This document shows positions 61,360 to 64,000 of a stretch of DNA of 64,000 nucleotides, piece by piece. Numbering within the stretch: position 1 is the stretch's first letter; the number at the start of each line of letters is the position of its first letter. The position numbers and the translations under genes are program-made. Origin of the DNA: Leptothermofonsia sichuanensis E412 (GTDB lineage Bacteria > Cyanobacteriota > Cyanobacteriia > Leptolyngbyales > Leptolyngbyaceae); the NCBI RefSeq assembly GCF_019891175.1, contig NZ_CP072600.1, positions 4,836,001 to 4,900,000 on the forward strand, written 5' to 3'. The notes beneath the pieces are model-generated. The model saw only the letters and a list, made by a program, of their open reading frames with translations, did not search any database and was not told where the DNA came from.

Positions 61360-63915
61360 GTGAGCGAAGTGAATTGTCAGTCTGAATTGTCAGTGATGCA
61401 ACCTTCTCCAGGCAACCTTCAAGGATTGAGCGATCGCGAAGCGGCGGCTCGCCAAGCGGCTGGGCTGGGAAATGAGATTTCCATTCAGACCAGTCGTACC
61501 TACTGGGATATCCTGCGGGACAATCTTTTCACGTTTATCAACGGGGTGTACTTCTTTCTCAGCCTGGTGCTGATTGCTCTGGGGCAAGCCAGTGACGTGC
61601 TGGTCCTTGCCTGCGTGATTTTGCTCAATGTGGTGGTGAACCTGGTTCAGGAGATTCGCGCCAAAAAGAAACTGGACAAAATTGCCCTGCTGACTCGTCC
61701 CAGAGCGTGCGTCATTCGGGAAGGGAAGCAGCGGGAGATTGACCCTGCAAAGATTGTGGTTGGTGACATTCTGGTCGTCCACCCAGGGGATCAGATTGTG
61801 GTGGATGGGGTGGTGGTTGAGGGCGCGATCAAAGTGGATGAGTCTCTCCTGACGGGCGAATCAGACCTGATCCCAAAGCAGATTGATGATCCAGTTTATT
61901 CAGGCAGCTTTTGTGTCAGTGGACGGGCCTGCTATGAGGCTGAAAAGGTAGGAGCCGATAGTTTAGCCAGTCGAATGACGGCGGAAGCCCGCAAATTTCG
62001 CAAAGTCCTGACGCCTTTGCAGCATCGCATCAATCTGATGATCCGCCTATTGTTGGGGGTTGCGATCGCCCTGGGCCTGATCACGACGCTACGGATCATT
62101 TTAGGGGTGGTTTCCCTGTCCACCGGAATTCAGAACATTGCTGTGATTGTTGGGCTGGTGCCCAGCGGGTTGTATTTAATGATTACCCTTGCCTATGCCC
62201 TGGGAGCCGTGCGAATTGTCCAGCAAAGCGCACTGGTTCAACAGGCAAATGCTGTAGAATCTATCAGCAATGTGGATGTGATGTGTCTGGATAAAACAGG
62301 AACGCTGACTACAAACCGCATCCATTTGCAGGAAGTCTATCCCATTGATATTGACCCCACGGAACTGGAAGCCCGCCTAAGCGAGTATGCGGCCCATGTC
62401 TCAACCAGTAACAGGACCAATGACGCCATTTTGCAGCGTTACCGCGACACCGCCAGAGCCGCGAGTCTGCCCGAAAAAAAGCGTCCACTCAGAACCGAAG
62501 TTCCCTTTAGCTCTGCCTATAAGTGGAGTGCGATCGCCTTTGACGACGCCCCAGGCATCTATGTTCTGGGTGCTCCAGAAATTTTAAGCCACGCCATGAA
62601 CCTGGCAGAAGACCTCCAGACCCGCATTCGAGAGAAGGCGGAGCAGGGGTTGCGGGTACTCCTGTTTGCCTACAGTCCCACCGTAACAGATTTGCCAGCA
62701 GCGACAGGTCATCCGGTATTGCCCCCCAATCTCCAACCCCTGGGCATTCTCTATTTTGGGGATGAACTGCGACCCGACGCCTATCACACCCTGGAAGGAT
62801 TTCGACAGGCGAGAATTCAAGTCAAGGTCATTTCTGGGGATCACCCGGCCACCGTTGCGGCACTGGCAAAGCAAGCCGGGTTAAGCCATGACATTCTGGC
62901 CGTATCCGGGCAGGAACTGGCTGAAATGAACGATGCCCTGTTCGCCCAAATGGCGGAAGAAAGTACAATTTTTGGGCGGATCACCCCTGAACAAAAAGCC
63001 CAATTGGTGAAATGCCTCCAGCTCCGCCATCACTACGTGGCCATGATGGGCGACGGGGTGAATGATGTACTGGCGCTGAAACAGGCCAATGTGGGTATCG
63101 CCATGGAAAGTGGGAGCCAGGCAACTCGTGGGGTGGCTGATATTGTGCTGCTCAAGGATGCCTTCAGTGCCTTACCCAAAATCTTTTTAGAAGGGCAACG
63201 AATTCGCAACGGGGTGGCTGATATCAGCAAGTTGTTTATGGTGCGGATTTTCTCGTTCATCCTGACGATCATTGCCATTGGCATGATTACCCTTTCGTTT
63301 CCCTTCGGGATTAAAACCAGCACGATCGTGACGTTTCTCACCGTTGGAATTCCGCCCTTTTTTGTCACACTGTGGGCAAAACCAGACAAACCGAGGGAAG
63401 TGCAGGGCAATTCGTTCCTGCATTTTGTGCTGTCTGCCACCCTGACTCTTTCTCTGGCAAGTATTCTGATTTATCTCTACTTCCTGGCAGAAAATATTAC
63501 CCCTGTCTTAGATTGGCTCAGTGGTCAAATCCCATTTGATGAACTTGCACTCCGAATTACGTTGGAGGATATTGCCAGGGCACAGCGGGTGGCAGAAACT
63601 GCCATGATCACGATGCAGGTGTTTGGCGGGTTGCTTTTGCTGCCATTCCTGAAGCCGCCGACTCCTGCCTGGGTCGGGGGTGAGCCATTGAGTCAGGACA
63701 GGCGCTATGCCATTCTCGCCGGTATTGTCCTGTTGATTTACGGATTAATTCTTAGCACTCCACCGCTCAGAACCTTTTTTGAACTCTATCCACTTGACTT
63801 AATTCACTATGGTGGCATTGGATTAGTTGCCCTGATTTGGGCGTTAGCGGTGCGGTTTGTCTGGAGAAATCGTTTACTCGATCGCTTTTTTGGCGTTACA
63901 ATCAGCCCATTTTAA
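61360..63915 (+). CDS. Cation-transporting P-type ATPase (HAD-IC, CtpE-like)
   Basis: An 851-aa P-type ATPase from GTG 61360; Met 13 is an alternative start. Phosphorylation motif is CLDKTGTLTTNR (D311). TGES actuator loop, a KGAPE-like VLGAPEIL and the hinge MMGDGVNDVLALKQANVGIA are present. The M4 motif, usually PEGL, is VPSGLYLMITLAYALGAVR (P268-S269), which removes an acidic ion ligand. About ten transmembrane helices. The ion is not predictable with confidence. The last 85 bp of the window show no feature. Confidence 0.9.
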   Translation: MSEVNCQSELSVMQPSPGNLQGLSDREAAARQAAGLGNEISIQTSRTYWDILRDNLFTFINGVYFFLSLVLIALGQASDVLVLACVILLNVVVNLVQEIRAKKKLDKIALLTRPRACVIREGKQREIDPAKIVVGDILVVHPGDQIVVDGVVVEGAIKVDESLLTGESDLIPKQIDDPVYSGSFCVSGRACYEAEKVGADSLASRMTAEARKFRKVLTPLQHRINLMIRLLLGVAIALGLITTLRIILGVVSLSTGIQNIAVIVGLVPSGLYLMITLAYALGAVRIVQQSALVQQANAVESISNVDVMCLDKTGTLTTNRIHLQEVYPIDIDPTELEARLSEYAAHVSTSNRTNDAILQRYRDTARAASLPEKKRPLRTEVPFSSAYKWSAIAFDDAPGIYVLGAPEILSHAMNLAEDLQTRIREKAEQGLRVLLFAYSPTVTDLPAATGHPVLPPNLQPLGILYFGDELRPDAYHTLEGFRQARIQVKVISGDHPATVAALAKQAGLSHDILAVSGQELAEMNDALFAQMAEESTIFGRITPEQKAQLVKCLQLRHHYVAMMGDGVNDVLALKQANVGIAMESGSQATRGVADIVLLKDAFSALPKIFLEGQRIRNGVADISKLFMVRIFSFILTIIAIGMITLSFPFGIKTSTIVTFLTVGIPPFFVTLWAKPDKPREVQGNSFLHFVLSATLTLSLASILIYLYFLAENITPVLDWLSGQIPFDELALRITLEDIARAQRVAETAMITMQVFGGLLLLPFLKPPTPAWVGGEPLSQDRRYAILAGIVLLIYGLILSTPPLRTFFELYPLDLIHYGGIGLVALIWALAVRFVWRNRLLDRFFGVTISPF

Positions 63916-64000
63916 TCTGGCGTCGGTTACCGCTTCCGATTCACCCCAGTTTCGCCCGCACTTGACTTAAGCTGTTCCAGTGGACTGTTAATCATACATC

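Noticed and set aside
1..64000. CRISPR array
   Set aside because: All repeats seen are dispersed, palindromic or short tandem; none show regular 30-40 bp spacing with unique spacers, and no cas gene is present.

Overview
This 64-kb window comes from a cyanobacterial chromosome, probably a filamentous Leptolyngbya/Oscillatoria-like organism, although the genus is inferred. The evidence is the abundance of the HIP1 octamer GCGATCGC, a high-light-inducible (Hli) protein, a cyanobacterial-type Hfq, a tocopherol methyltransferase plus homogentisate phytyltransferase pair, an acyl-lipid delta-9 desaturase, a PEP-CTERM protein, ComFB, a SigG-type ECF sigma factor and intergenic heptad (STRR-like) arrays.

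Layout. 0-8 kb: mutY, hli (with a candidate RpaB/HLR1 site), a PEP-CTERM exported protein (with a perfect CRP-type palindrome upstream), cofG, a PAS-LuxR regulator, a conserved unknown, and a ribbon-helix-helix gene followed by a methyltransferase. 8-14.8 kb: an accessory island beginning at tRNA-Leu(UAG). It holds an integrase N-terminal fragment, an IS5-type transposase fragment, an attC-like palindrome, an operon of a 151-aa unknown + UPF0175 antitoxin + PIN toxin, an IS1 element, two different IS630 elements and a 5'-truncated CHAT protease gene. 15-24 kb: argG, a NarL-type response regulator, a Tat-exported molybdopterin oxidoreductase, ugd and uxs (UDP-glucose to UDP-xylose), and a CHASE2-Ser/Thr kinase followed by a frame-disrupted small gene. 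24-34 kb: folB, tRNA-Gly, a zinc-ribbon membrane protein next to a ProA homologue that lacks the catalytic cysteine, desC, a PLP lyase, a plastid-type membrane protein and pgm. 34-44 kb: dps, 5-formyl-THF cyclo-ligase, a short TatA, a LigT phosphoesterase, a YciI-like protein, a RecD-like helicase, SRP RNA, a phasin-like protein, a SpoIID protein, a DUF2301 protein, a SAM hydroxide adenosyltransferase, a 51-aa protein, dapF and hfq. 44-64 kb: a CPA2 antiporter, two cell-wall enzymes (M23, L,D-transpeptidase) flanking comFB, sigG plus an anti-sigma-like gene, the tocopherol genes, an S9 peptidase, ribokinase, a VOC protein, tex, an HdeD protein and a P-type ATPase.

The most distinctive property is the density and layering of small dispersed repeats. 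At least seven families are recognisable: a 63-bp hairpin (R2) nested inside two other repeats (R1 and R4); an ~80-bp TIR element (R5) flanked by direct repeats in both copies; ~92-bp elements sharing ends with the resident IS630; a ~125-bp CACAGAG palindrome present four times; a ~100-bp pair (R3); a CTCTCCCAA hairpin; and heptad arrays. These fill most gene-free gaps. Promoter and operator calls are by pattern only, and no database search was possible.
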